Origin: Thalassobacillus cyri | GTDB taxonomy: Bacteria > Bacillota > Bacilli > Bacillales > Halobacillaceae | Assembly (NCBI RefSeq): GCF_900107755.1 | Contig: NZ_FNQR01000010.1 | Coordinates: 91,798-155,797 of the forward strand | Direction of reading: 5' to 3' | Length of the DNA stretch: 64,000 bases | In this document: positions 43,870 through 52,998 of the stretch, piece by piece | How the letters are laid out: each line of letters begins with the position of its first letter | Position numbering within the stretch: position 1 is the first letter of the stretch | Program-made: the position numbers and the translations under genes | Notes under the pieces: generated by a model | Told to the model about the DNA's origin: nothing | Database searches by the model: none | Seen by the model: the letters and a program-made list of their open reading frames with translations, nothing else

Positions 43870-45286
43870 AGTTGTTTGCTTGTTTTTCATTTTTATCGCT
43901 CTCTACTCCTTTTAAGATGAAGGAGAACGGAACCGCAATAATCAGTATAATCGCTGATACCAGAAAAGCTTCATTCAATGTCTGTAAAGTGGCAGCTTGT
44001 GTATCAAGGCTGGTAGAAGCTTCGATAGCCGCACGTCTCACTTCATAATAAATAGAGAAGAATACAATACCTAAGGATGAAGAAATCTGTCTAAGAATAT
44101 TATTCATCGCGGATCCCTGCGCGACAAGGTGTTCAGGAATAGCATTCATCCCCGACGTTGTTGCAGGCATATTTCCCATCCCCATGCCCATTCCTCTAAT
44201 CGTGTTCAGTAACAAAATCCACCAAAAAGGTGTATCCAGACTTAAAAAACTCAACCCGAGCGTTGCTGCTGCCATGATTGCCAACCCGGGCGGCACAACA
44301 AATTTGGGTCCTTTTTTATCCAGCAGCCTTCCTCCAAGCGACATGAACAAACCACTGGCTGCCGCTGCCGGCAGGAATAACAGCCCTGTTTTGATTTCCC
44401 CTAAGCTATAGACATTCTGGATTAATAATGGCAATAGGAAAATACCAGAAAACAGCCCAATGGAAGCCGCTGATGTTACCAGAATCGATATCGAATAGGT
44501 TGGCACCTTGAAAACGGACAGGTTCAATAATGGCTGCTCCTGACGATTTTCATAGAAAACGAATGCTATAAGCGCCAGGATACCACCGACAATCAGCACC
44601 ATATTCAACGGAGACATTAATAATTCCAGCGTCCTGCCCCTGCCAAGGGCATAAAGGATAGCGCCGATTCCCGCTGTGACGATGACAAATCCTCCCGCAT
44701 CGAATTTTAAGTCCGGTTTTGTCTTGGTCGGCTTCAGATACTTGCTGGATAAAATGATTCCGAGCAATCCAAACGGGATATTGAACAAGAACAACCAGGG
44801 CCATGCAAAATATTGTATGATGACTCCCCCGATTGTCGGGCCGATTGCCGGGGCAACCATCACCGAAATTCCATAGATCCCTACCGCAAGTCCCCGTTCA
44901 TTTCGGGGAAAAGCATTAAAAATTAGTGCCATGGCGATAGGCATCATCAAGCCCCCTGCCATTCCCTGAATAGCACGTGAAAGAATGATCATCCCTAAAG
45001 AGGGGGATAAGGACCCTGAAATGGAACCAATGATAAAGATGCTCAACCCTGTCAAATACACTTTCTTTTTACCGAACCGGTCCCCAAAATAGCCGGTCAG
45101 CGGCATTGTCATCCCCATGGATACCATGAAAATCGTCAGCATCCAGCCGACATCTACGGCATTTGCATCAAAGATTTCCATAAAACGGGGAAGCGTCGGA
45201 TTCAGCATGCTATTATTCAGTATAACGGTGAATGTTCCAAAGAGTACAGAAACGACCACCAGCCATTTGGAAGGTAATTTACCCAT
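43868..45286 (-). CDS. DHA2-family (EmrB/QacA-type) drug:H+ antiporter
   Basis: A 472-residue MFS transporter with fourteen predicted helices. Motif A is GYFGDRFGKKKVYLTGL (about residues 66-82), and motif C-like GISVMVAPAIGPTIGGVI follows, the antiporter signature. It likely exports toxic compounds or metabolites by proton antiport. The open frame to 45379 has no start signal; ATG 45286 follows GGAGGG. No regulator gene is adjacent. It is not part of the conserved groE-rex gene order. Confidence 0.87.
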   Translation of the reverse strand: MGKLPSKWLVVVSVLFGTFTVILNNSMLNPTLPRFMEIFDANAVDVGWMLTIFMVSMGMTMPLTGYFGDRFGKKKVYLTGLSIFIIGSISGSLSPSLGMIILSRAIQGMAGGLMMPIAMALIFNAFPRNERGLAVGIYGISVMVAPAIGPTIGGVIIQYFAWPWLFLFNIPFGLLGIILSSKYLKPTKTKPDLKFDAGGFVIVTAGIGAILYALGRGRTLELLMSPLNMVLIVGGILALIAFVFYENRQEQPLLNLSVFKVPTYSISILVTSAASIGLFSGIFLLPLLIQNVYSLGEIKTGLLFLPAAAASGLFMSLGGRLLDKKGPKFVVPPGLAIMAAATLGLSFLSLDTPFWWILLLNTIRGMGMGMGNMPATTSGMNAIPEHLVAQGSAMNNILRQISSSLGIVFFSIYYEVRRAAIEASTSLDTQAATLQTLNEAFLVSAIILIIAVPFSFILKGVESDKNEKQANN

Positions 45287-45401
45287 ACTGCTTCCCTCCT
45301 GCCAATCTATTTCGAAACCCGAACTATTATCTACTATAGCATAAGTCCATGCACGAATTCTTCCCACAAAGCTATACACGTTTTGCTCATTGCTTAAACA
45401 A

Positions 45402-45840
45402 AATGCTCTGGTAAATCTCAGTAGTGATCTTACAGTTAAGCTCCTTTTACTTGAAGGCTCAGTTTCGAGGGAAACTGTTTCCGTTACGGTGGTGAGCGTT
45501 TGGAGGTCCGGGAAATCACTCGCTTTCCATGGGTGTACGGTAAGCTACCTCGGGCTAAAGCCCTGCGGGATCTCACCATGTACTATTCTCCCATAGGACT
45601 TTGAATAAGCATCTTGAATAAACACCGCACGAAGAAAATGCGTAGCATTTTCGAGGAGTCTCGCAATTACCCGGACCTCCTTGCGTTTATAAGTGTAACG
45701 AAAACATCGGTAAGCAGAAATATCTTCACACATAGTAACAGCTGCAAAGAGGGCTTGTTTCCTGTATCATTGGGCTTTGTCATGCGTGCTTTGTAGAAGT
45801 TATGTTCTTACAACGTAGGGTTCCTTCTCATAAAAACGGA
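45402..45840. repeat. composite structured repeat, left half (element a and spacer)
   Basis: Starts with GCTCTGGTAAATCTCAGTAG, also seen at 52267. Element a (45502-45680) has perfect 11-base outer arms GGAGGTCCGGG and CCCGGACCTCC around the core words CGCTTTCCATGGG, GGGCTAAAGCCCTGCGGGATC and GGAGTCTCGC (given as separate words). The spacer contains GTAACGAAAACATC, shared with the second composite copy. There is no gene here. Together with element b it forms a unit of about 560 bases. Confidence 0.7.
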
Positions 45841-46342
45841 AAGGGTGGCGGGGAAACGGTGAGACTCCCGTGGGAGAAGGATCTAGGCAAGACCCCGGAA
45901 GACGAAGTCTGAGGAGGCTTGCCAGCTCCCCCACAGGAAAGCGAATCGTTTCCCCGCCGATTTCTGTGCCAATTTTATCAGCGTTAGTATCGAAAGCATA
46001 CTCGATTTTGGTATTATTATTTTTCATAAAATTATAATGTAAGAAGGCTGTGCCAAGATTACCGACCCCGATTAATGCCACTTTCGTAATTTCATCCTGG
46101 TCTAGGGTCTTTCGGAAAAAGGAAAGCAAGTATTCTACATTGTAGCCATAGCCCTTTTTGCCAAGTGCTCCGAAATAAGAGAAATCACGTCGGATGGTTG
46201 CAGAATCAACCTTGACCGCTTCACTGAGCTCCTTGGAGGAAACCCGTTGTTTCCCCTGGCTATGCAGGTTGTTGATGAACCGGTAATATAATGGCAGCCG
46301 CTTTGCTGTTGCTTGTGGTATTTTATGTTGCTCGATATCCAT
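45800..46342 (-). pseudogene. rex: redox-sensing repressor Rex, C-terminally truncated
   Basis: The first 130 residues are normal Rex: the winged-helix DNA-binding domain ([23 protein letters not shown]...) and the start of the Rossmann domain ([17 protein letters not shown]). At KIGTEIGG the gene runs into a structured repeat and continues for about 50 unrelated residues. Normal Rex has about 210 residues, so the C-terminal NADH-binding part and the domain-swapping helix are missing. It starts at ATG 46342 with AAGGAG, right after moaC. It is probably inactive as an NADH sensor, though DNA binding might remain. Confidence 0.8.
45847..45958. repeat. structured repeat element b, inserted in rex
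   Basis: Perfect 12-base outer arms GGCGGGGAAACG (45847-45858) and CGTTTCCCCGCC (45947-45958) enclose the family core words GGTGAGACTCCCGTGGGA, GACCCCGGAAGACGAAGTCT, GAGGAGGCTTGCC and AGGAAAGCGA. Similar repeats of about 110-130 bases with these words are common between genes in many Bacillaceae, as I recall. Here it interrupts rex at codon 129. Confidence 0.8.
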
Positions 46343-46347
46343 TTCAT

Positions 46348-46842
46348 TCACTCCTTGCTTTCTCTCTGGAAGTCCCCGCTTTTCCCGCCTGTTTTCTCCA
46401 TTAAATACGCAGGACCGATGACCATGCCTTTATCGACGGCTTTACACATGTCGTAAACCGTCAGTGCCGTCGCTTGGGCGGCCGTTAGCGCTTCCATTTC
46501 AACGCCGGTGCTCCCTTTTGTTTTTACAGAAGCATCAATCATCAAATGAAAGTCATCTTCCCCTTCTTGCTTCCATTCAAAGTTGATATCTACTCCTTTT
46601 AACTGCAAAGGATGACACATGGGAATCCAGTCGGGAGTTTTTTTAGCTGCCATGATGCCGGCAACCTGCGCGACAGACAGTACATCCCCTTTAGCCATTT
46701 CCTGATTCGTTATTTTTCGATATATTTCATGGTTGACCTGGACACTGGTAACAGCTGTTGCCGTCCTGACGGTGACACCCTTTTCAGAAATATCGACCAT
46801 CCGTGCCCTCCCCTGTTCATTGAAGTGAGTGAACTCTGACAA
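46348..46842 (-). CDS. moaC: Cyclic pyranopterin monophosphate synthase
   Basis: A 164-residue MoaC with the active-site segment [10 protein letters not shown] (about residues 77-86) and [28 protein letters not shown] (residues about 113-140, with conserved Glu, Asp and Lys). It makes cPMP for molybdenum cofactor, needed by both the nitrate reductase NasC and the respiratory molybdoenzyme in this window. The start is TTG with AAAGGAGG at seven bases. Rex starts just after it. Confidence 0.93.
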   Translation of the reverse strand: MSEFTHFNEQGRARMVDISEKGVTVRTATAVTSVQVNHEIYRKITNQEMAKGDVLSVAQVAGIMAAKKTPDWIPMCHPLQLKGVDINFEWKQEGEDDFHLMIDASVKTKGSTGVEMEALTAAQATALTVYDMCKAVDKGMVIGPAYLMEKTGGKSGDFQRESKE

Positions 46843-47009
46843 AGTAAAGCCTCCTTTGAAGCAGAATCATACCTTTGTGTGTACTTTACATTACTTGTAT
46901 TTTACCAAAAATGCAAAAGATAGTCGTTAAGTTTTTCACAATCATCCATCATGCTTCTTGCCTGCTCACTTTGATGTAAGATACACTTGATTCATTGAGG
47001 TGAACAAAC

Positions 47010-48941
47010 ATGATTCTGATGCAAATGAATCAAATTGAAAAACGATTTGGTGCTGAACTCATTCTATCGAATATTAAAATAGAAGTACAAACGAATGACC
47101 GGATCGCAATTGTCGGGCGAAACGGCGCTGGTAAATCCACCCTATTAAAAATCATGGCAGGCGAGCTGAACCATGATGGGGGCGAAGTGTTTCAGCCGAA
47201 AGATGTCTCGATCGGCTATCTTGCCCAGAACACAGGTTTAGAATCCGATCAAACCATCTGGGATGAAATGGAGAAGGTCTTCAGCCATCTGAAGAAGCTT
47301 GAGCAGGAGCTTCGTTCTATGGAAAGCCGGATGGCTGATCCAGACTTGATTGCTGATGATAAGGAATACAAGCAGTTGCTGAAGGAATATGACAGCAAGC
47401 AGGAGACATTCAAGATGGAAGGCGGGTATCATTACGAAGCGGATATCAAAGCCGTTTTGAATGGCCTGAATTTTCATGACTTCGATCTTACGACACCGAT
47501 CAATACATTGAGCGGTGGCCAAAAAACCCGGTTAGCGCTCGGTAAACTGCTGTTGTCGAAACCGGATGTCCTTATATTAGACGAGCCGACCAACCATCTC
47601 GACATCGATACGCTGAGCTGGCTGGAAACCTACCTCCAGGGTTACCAGGGTGCCGTTGTGATTGTCTCGCACGACCGCTACTTCCTGGATAAAATCGTGA
47701 CGACTGTTTACGAAATCGCCTTTCAATCGTCGAAAAAATATCATGGCAACTATAGTGATTATTTGAAAAAGAAAGAAGCGGATTTCGAGCTGGAAATGAA
47801 GCACTATGAAAAACAGCAGGCAGAAATCAAACGAATGGAAGATTTTATTCAAAAGAATATTGTACGGGCTACGACCAGTAAGCGGGCGCAAAGCAGAAGG
47901 AAGCAATTGGAGAAGATGGAGCGCGTCGATAAACCGAAAGACGATAATCACTCGGCCAAGTTCTCCTTCCGCGTTTCAAGACAAAGCGGGAATGATGTGC
48001 TCCGTATCCGCGACCTTGCTTTTCGTTATCAGGAAAGCAGCGACAATGTATTTGAACAAGTCCATTTGGATGTTAATCGCGGTGACAGTATTGCGCTTGT
48101 CGGGCCGAACGGGGTCGGCAAAACGACGCTCCTTAAAACGATTATAGGCGACTTGAGCGCCCATCAAGGGACAATACAGATCGGCACGAATGTACAAGTT
48201 GGGTATTATGATCAGGAACAGACTAAACTGAATTCTACTAAAACCGTCCTGAACGAACTCTGGGATGAATATCCGATGAAAAATGAAAAGGATATCCGGA
48301 CGATTCTCGGAAACTTTCTATTTACTGGTGAAGATGTATTGAAGCCTGTCTCTTCCTTAAGCGGCGGTCAAAAAGCCCGTCTTGCTTTAGCTAAACTGAT
48401 GATGCAGGAAGCGAATCTGCTGATTTTAGACGAGCCGACCAACCATCTCGACTTAGACAGTAAAGAAGTATTGGAAGCAGCGCTTGTCGACTTTCCAGGC
48501 ACGATCCTGTTCGTTTCCCACGATCGTTATTTCATTAATAAGATCGCTACCCAGATCTTTGAGATGACACCTGAAAATTCCCGGATGTTCCTGGGAGACT
48601 ATGATTATTATAAAGGCAAAAAGCAAGAAGAATATGAACTGGAACAGCTGGAAAGCCAGGATCGTCAGCAAGAAACACAGACCGTTCCAGACAATAAAAC
48701 AACTTTCCATCAAGACAAGGCTGAAAAGCGTGAAGCACGGAAACGGCAGCGGCGCATTGAAGAAATCGAAACTGAAATTGCGGAGATTGAAGCTAATATT
48801 GAAAGTAACGAGGAACTTCTATGCGATCCTGATATCTATCAGGACCATGAAAAATCATTAGAATTGACGTCAGCCAATGAACAATTGAACCATCAGCTGG
48901 AACAATTGATGGAAGAATGGGAAGAACTTCATACGGAATGA
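47010..48941 (+). CDS. ydiF: ABC-F family ATPase
   Basis: A 643-residue duplicated ABC ATPase without membrane domains. Walker A motifs GRNGAGKSTLLK (about 37-48) and GPNGVGKTTLLK (about 363-374), two LSGGQK signatures and two LILDEPTNHLD Walker B motifs are present. An acidic/basic linker lies between the domains, and a coiled-coil C-terminus (after about 560) follows. ABC-F proteins act on ribosomes; YdiF is a housekeeping member in Bacilli. Gene order next to moaC and rex matches B. subtilis, except that tsaD is now 10 kb away. Confidence 0.93.
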   Translation: MILMQMNQIEKRFGAELILSNIKIEVQTNDRIAIVGRNGAGKSTLLKIMAGELNHDGGEVFQPKDVSIGYLAQNTGLESDQTIWDEMEKVFSHLKKLEQELRSMESRMADPDLIADDKEYKQLLKEYDSKQETFKMEGGYHYEADIKAVLNGLNFHDFDLTTPINTLSGGQKTRLALGKLLLSKPDVLILDEPTNHLDIDTLSWLETYLQGYQGAVVIVSHDRYFLDKIVTTVYEIAFQSSKKYHGNYSDYLKKKEADFELEMKHYEKQQAEIKRMEDFIQKNIVRATTSKRAQSRRKQLEKMERVDKPKDDNHSAKFSFRVSRQSGNDVLRIRDLAFRYQESSDNVFEQVHLDVNRGDSIALVGPNGVGKTTLLKTIIGDLSAHQGTIQIGTNVQVGYYDQEQTKLNSTKTVLNELWDEYPMKNEKDIRTILGNFLFTGEDVLKPVSSLSGGQKARLALAKLMMQEANLLILDEPTNHLDLDSKEVLEAALVDFPGTILFVSHDRYFINKIATQIFEMTPENSRMFLGDYDYYKGKKQEEYELEQLESQDRQQETQTVPDNKTTFHQDKAEKREARKRQRRIEEIETEIAEIEANIESNEELLCDPDIYQDHEKSLELTSANEQLNHQLEQLMEEWEELHTE

Positions 48942-48950
48942 ATACTTGTG

Positions 48951-48991
48951 ATAGCTTTGCTGATGATTAAAATCAGTAAGGCTATTTTTTT
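48951..48991 (+). terminator. terminator of ydiF
   Basis: Arms ATAGCTTTGCTGAT and ATCAGTAAGGCTAT with one mismatch, followed by seven T. Confidence 0.85.
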
Positions 48992-49095
48992 ATTGCTTCT
49001 TCCTTTTTTCCTATTAATTTTAAAAAAAATAGTTTTCTCTTACTAATACCTCCTATGGTAAGCTAGATGTATGTAATAGAACAGGAGTGTTGGTA

Positions 49096-49806
49096 ATGAT
49101 CAAGGTGCTTATTGTCGATGATGAGCCTATGATTCTGGAAGTCTTGGAAGCCTATATGCAGAAAGAAGGCTATGATGTTTATACAGCTGAAAATGGCCAG
49201 GAAGCCCTGGAGCAGTTTCACCATATCCATCCTCATTTTATTGTATTAGATTTAATGCTGCCGGACCTCAACGGTGAACTTGTCTGCGAAAAGATTCGTG
49301 AAACGTCAGACGTGCCGATAATGATGGTTACTGCTAAAGGTCAGGAAAACGACCGTATAAACGGCATCGAAATCGGAGCGGACGACTATATCGTCAAACC
49401 TTTTAGCCCGAGGGAAGTCATCGTTCGTATGAAGGCCATTCTAAAAAGAACGGGATCCCATTTAGTTGAGGATTCTTTATCTTTCAATAACGGGAAATTG
49501 ACCATCTGCCCGGCGCAAAAACTTGTTTATATTCATGATGTACCGGTGACTTTGACACCGATTGAATTTCAATTGATTACACAAATGGCCAACAGGCCCA
49601 GCTACGCCTTCACGCGTGCAGAACTATTGAAAGTGATCCAGGATGCCGGCTACTTTGAAGGCTATGAACGAAATATAGATGTCCATATCAAAAACATCCG
49701 TAAAAAAATCGAAGAAGATACAAAACACCCGACATATATTCAAACGGTTTTTGGTACCGGATATCGATTTGGAGGGAAAGCAGATGTTACGAACCCTGCG
49801 CGCTAG
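49096..49806 (+). CDS. OmpR/PhoB-family response regulator
   Basis: A 236-residue regulator. The receiver domain has acidic residues Asp8-Asp9, phospho-acceptor Asp52 (VLDLMLP) and Lys in YIVKPFSP. The C-terminal winged helix includes LTPIEFQLITQMA and ERNIDVHIKNIRKKIEEDTK (about 200-219). The ATG at 49096 has AGGAG at eight bases. It overlaps the kinase gene by 23 bases. The target genes are unknown; the neighbouring nitronate monooxygenase is a candidate. Confidence 0.9.
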   Translation: MIKVLIVDDEPMILEVLEAYMQKEGYDVYTAENGQEALEQFHHIHPHFIVLDLMLPDLNGELVCEKIRETSDVPIMMVTAKGQENDRINGIEIGADDYIVKPFSPREVIVRMKAILKRTGSHLVEDSLSFNNGKLTICPAQKLVYIHDVPVTLTPIEFQLITQMANRPSYAFTRAELLKVIQDAGYFEGYERNIDVHIKNIRKKIEEDTKHPTYIQTVFGTGYRFGGKADVTNPAR

Positions 49807-51178
49807 AACCTTAATTGCATTTATCGCTATTTCTTTAATCGGTGTTGTTTTTATCAGTGGAGCCTTCAAATATGCTTTTGAGGACTGCTTCAGTGATTAC
49901 CTGGATGACAAACGGGCAACAGAAGTAGACAGGGTGACCACTTTCCTGGAAAAAGAATATGCCAAACACGGGAAAATTACCGGTGACAGTGTCGATTCGA
50001 TGCTCCCCTACCAGGCTATGACCGAAAGCTTATTCTATCGGATCTATGACAGTAATGGCGAACTTGTCCTCGACTCTACTGATCTTGTACGCGAAATTGC
50101 TAAACTAAAAGATGAACAAAATGACATTCAAAATTATCAAGATATGGATTATACCCAGGAAACAAAGAAATTGACGTATGCTGGTGAAAAGATAGGTACC
50201 ATCGAAGTCAATTATCACCGCGGCTATGAAAAAGGTGAATTCCAATTTAAAACAAGGATTAATAAATATATTGCTGTTTCGGCACTTGGGATATTCGGTC
50301 TTTCCTTCGGGCTGAGCTTTTTGTTTAGCAATCAACTGACTGCAGGTTTGCGACGGGTCAAGGATGCCGTCCAGGCATTAAGCAACAATGATATGACCGT
50401 CCGTGTCACGAGAGGAAAACTGACCGAAGAAATCCAGCAAGTAGCCGATGCTTATAATGAACTGGCTGACCGGCTAAATAATCAACAAATAATAAGAAAA
50501 CAATTCACAGCAGACATTGCCCATGAACTTCGTACTCCCATCACCATTTTAAAAACACAAATCGAAGCCTTCCAGGACGGCATCTGGCAGCCGACGCAGG
50601 AGCGACTGGCAAACACCCATAATGAATTGATGCGTTTAGTCAGGATGGTCAATGACTTGGAAAAACTGCTGGAAGCGGAAAATCCCGATATTACCTTGAA
50701 CTATGCAAAGGTGAATGCTAATCAAACACTAGGATATATTAATGACCATTTTTACGTAGATGCGAAACAAAAGCATCTCCATCTCGATTTGCAGCTTCCG
50801 GAAAAGCCGATCTATTTCGATGGCGATAAAGACAGGTTCTGGCAAATCATGTTGAACCTTGTATCCAATGCTGTAAGGTATACACCAGAAAACGGGACTA
50901 TTTCTATAAAAGCAAATGAAACGGAAGATAATGTTTTCATTACAGTAGAAGATGATGGTATCGGGATAGAGCCCGAAGACCTCCCCTATATATTCGACCG
51001 GTTCTACCGTGCGGAGAAATCACGCGCCCGTAAGACGGGAGGCGCAGGCATCGGCCTGGCAATCGTAAAAGCACTCGTTCAGGCGCATCAGGGGCAAATC
51101 AACGTACAAAGCACAGCAGGAAAAGGCACCAGAATAATCGTACAACTCCCTAAAGACAAGGGTACATCTACTACCTAG
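49784..51178 (+). CDS. BaeS-like membrane sensor histidine kinase
   Basis: A 464-residue kinase. Membrane helices at about 10-30 and 162-181 enclose an extracellular sensor of about 130 residues. A HAMP domain follows (about 182-235). The phospho-acceptor is His247 in FTADIAHELRTPI, and the ATPase domain has QIMLNLVSNAVRYTP, DDGIGIEPEDLPYIFDRFYR and GGAGIGLAIV. The frame is open upstream, but GGAGGG before ATG 49784 marks the start. It is cotranscribed with the response regulator and likely with the next gene (12-base gap). Confidence 0.92.
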   Translation: MLRTLRARTLIAFIAISLIGVVFISGAFKYAFEDCFSDYLDDKRATEVDRVTTFLEKEYAKHGKITGDSVDSMLPYQAMTESLFYRIYDSNGELVLDSTDLVREIAKLKDEQNDIQNYQDMDYTQETKKLTYAGEKIGTIEVNYHRGYEKGEFQFKTRINKYIAVSALGIFGLSFGLSFLFSNQLTAGLRRVKDAVQALSNNDMTVRVTRGKLTEEIQQVADAYNELADRLNNQQIIRKQFTADIAHELRTPITILKTQIEAFQDGIWQPTQERLANTHNELMRLVRMVNDLEKLLEAENPDITLNYAKVNANQTLGYINDHFYVDAKQKHLHLDLQLPEKPIYFDGDKDRFWQIMLNLVSNAVRYTPENGTISIKANETEDNVFITVEDDGIGIEPEDLPYIFDRFYRAEKSRARKTGGAGIGLAIVKALVQAHQGQINVQSTAGKGTRIIVQLPKDKGTSTT

Positions 51179-51190
51179 GAGGAGGATATT

Positions 51191-52264
51191 ATGTGGGAAG
51201 AAAATAACGTGACATCTCTATTAACTATCGATTATCCAATCATTCAAGCAGGAATGGCAGGAGGCGTCACTACTCCGGAGTTGGTCGCTGCTGTTTCCAA
51301 TGCAGGGGGATTGGGCACGATTGGTGCCGGATACATGAGTGAAGAAGATCTGAAGCAAGCGATACGCTCCACAAAACAGCTGACAGCAAAGCCGTTCGGT
51401 GTAAATGTTTTTGTACCGGAGGATGTCCGTGTCCCGGAATCTGAAATCGATGCTGCGAATGAGTTATTACAACCCTTCCACCGGGAATTGCAAGTTGCGC
51501 CGTCGAAATCGGCTAGCCACTCATCTGCAACTTTCCAAAAACAAATCGATGTCATCATTGCAGAAGAGGTACCGGTTTGCAGTTTTACTTTCGGGATACC
51601 TTCTAAAACAATTATTCATCGCTTGAAATCCCATGACATCCGCTTGATCGGTACTGCAACAACGGTGAAGGAAGCACGTCTCAATGAACAGGCAGGGATG
51701 GATATGGTAGTTGCCCAGGGAAGTGAAGCAGGCGGACATCGAGGGACATTTGACACTTCTTTTGAACAATCCTCCGTAGGCACAATGTCATTAGTTCCGC
51801 GAGTAGTGGATACCGTGTCTCTCCCTGTCATTGCCGCCGGTGGCATCATGGATGCACGAGGCATACTTGCCGCGACTGTGCTTGGAGCTGAAGGGGTACA
51901 GATGGGAACGGCTTTTTTAACTGCACAGGAAAGTGGTGCCAAACCTCCACATAAAAAAGCGATACTACATAGTGACGGGGATGATACGGTTATCACCAGT
52001 GCTTTCAGCGGTAAACCTGCAAGAGGCATCGAGAATGCATTTATTCGTTACTTACGCCTATATGAACACAATCTTCCAGCCTACCCCGTGATGAATACAT
52101 TGACTAAAGAGATAAGGAAAGCAGCCGGAAGCCTGGACAGACCAGAATTTATGTCTCTCTGGGCAGGCCAAAGCGCCTCGCTCAGTCAAGAAATATCCGC
52201 TGGACAATTAGTAAAACAACTGGTCGAAGACATAAAGATACAAAATGAACGTTCCATTTTATAA
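51191..52264 (+). CDS. Nitronate monooxygenase (2-nitropropane dioxygenase family)
   Basis: A 357-residue FMN-dependent TIM-barrel enzyme. Motifs are PIIQAGMAGGVTTPELVAAV (residues 16-35), VAQGSEAGGHRGTF (about 177-190) with the catalytic His, and LPVIAAGGIMDARG followed by LGAEGVQMGTAFL. It oxidises nitronates such as propionate-3-nitronate. AGGAGGAGG precedes the ATG, twelve bases after the kinase gene. A composite repeat begins within its last codons' vicinity. Confidence 0.88.
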   Translation: MWEENNVTSLLTIDYPIIQAGMAGGVTTPELVAAVSNAGGLGTIGAGYMSEEDLKQAIRSTKQLTAKPFGVNVFVPEDVRVPESEIDAANELLQPFHRELQVAPSKSASHSSATFQKQIDVIIAEEVPVCSFTFGIPSKTIIHRLKSHDIRLIGTATTVKEARLNEQAGMDMVVAQGSEAGGHRGTFDTSFEQSSVGTMSLVPRVVDTVSLPVIAAGGIMDARGILAATVLGAEGVQMGTAFLTAQESGAKPPHKKAILHSDGDDTVITSAFSGKPARGIENAFIRYLRLYEHNLPAYPVMNTLTKEIRKAAGSLDRPEFMSLWAGQSASLSQEISAGQLVKQLVEDIKIQNERSIL

Positions 52265-52735
52265 ACGCTCTGTTAAATCTCAGTACCGATTTTACAATCA
52301 AGTTCCCGTTTGTTGAGTATTGGTTTCGTTACTTTTGCTTGGAGAAAATGGGTTCTTGGAAATAGCTCGCTTTCCGCGGGGAAAACGGCAAGCCTCCTCG
52401 AGCTAAAGCTCTGCGGGGTCTTTCCAGTCTATCCTTTCCCGCAGGAGTCTCGCCATTTCCAAGACTATTACCATGAATGGAGTAACGAAACCATCTTTGT
52501 GATTGTAGTGGGTGTATTCTGTAAAAGGCGCTACCACGGTTATTTGTGCGTTATTTTTACCGTCCTGTACATGGTTGGCGTAACTCGATTTCAAGAAACT
52601 TTTATGGCAAGGTCCGGTGGGGAACGGCGAGACTCCTGCGGGATGAAAATGACAGGTGAGACCCCGGAAGACGAAGTCTGAGGAGGCTCAGCGCATGCCC
52701 GCGGAAAGGGAGTCGTTCACCACCGGACCGTTCTT
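52264..52735. repeat. second composite structured repeat (elements c and d)
   Basis: Begins GCTCTGTTAAATCTCAGTAC (52267-52286), as at 45402. Element c (52355-52463) has outer arms CTTGGAAAT/ATTTCCAAG. Element d (52611-52729) has arms GGTCCGGTGG/CCACCGGACC. Inner words such as GAGACTCCTGCGGGA, GAGACCCCGGAAGACGAAGT and CCCGCGGAAAG are shared with elements a and b, in opposite orientation for c and d. Arms differ between elements but always pair, so structure appears kept. No gene lies between 52265 and 52998. Confidence 0.75.
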
Positions 52736-52825
52736 CAGACAAACATCTTGAAATCGAGTCTTCGTCTATATAGCCTTATAGTTAATCCTTTTATGAAAAA
52801 TCAGCAACAACGTTTAACACTTTAT

Positions 52826-52863
52826 AAAAAATGCCATGAGCGACAACTCATGGCATTTTTTTG
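52826..52863 (+). terminator. terminator downstream of the nitronate monooxygenase gene
   Basis: Perfect 10-bp stem ATGCCATGAG and CTCATGGCAT with a six-base loop and T-run; A-rich on the left, so it may work in both directions. Confidence 0.85.
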
Positions 52864-52922
52864 TGCCTAATTATGACTACTTCTTGGCTAACTTATAAAG
52901 AAGATATGAAGACCATTTTTTT

Positions 52923-52966
52923 CGTGATATTTGTCACAGTTGATCATTCACCTCTCTATCTACAAT
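52923..52966 (+). promoter_or_regulatory. FNR-like box and -10 of the molybdoenzyme operon
   Basis: CGTGATATTTGTCACA (52923-52938) differs from the Fnr consensus TGTGA-N6-TCACA at one base. A -10 box TACAAT follows at 52961-52966, which puts the box centre near -42, the usual place for activation by Fnr at such promoters. Oxygen-controlled expression is inferred. Confidence 0.65.
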
Positions 52967-52998
52967 TAAACCAACGACAAGGATGAGAGGTGAAATCA

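Noticed and set aside
47577..47951. 124-codon minus-strand frame, and similar antisense frames in groEL (40744-41256, 41253-41666)
   Set aside because: All are shadows of highly conserved genes (ydiF, groEL) in other frames without start signals.
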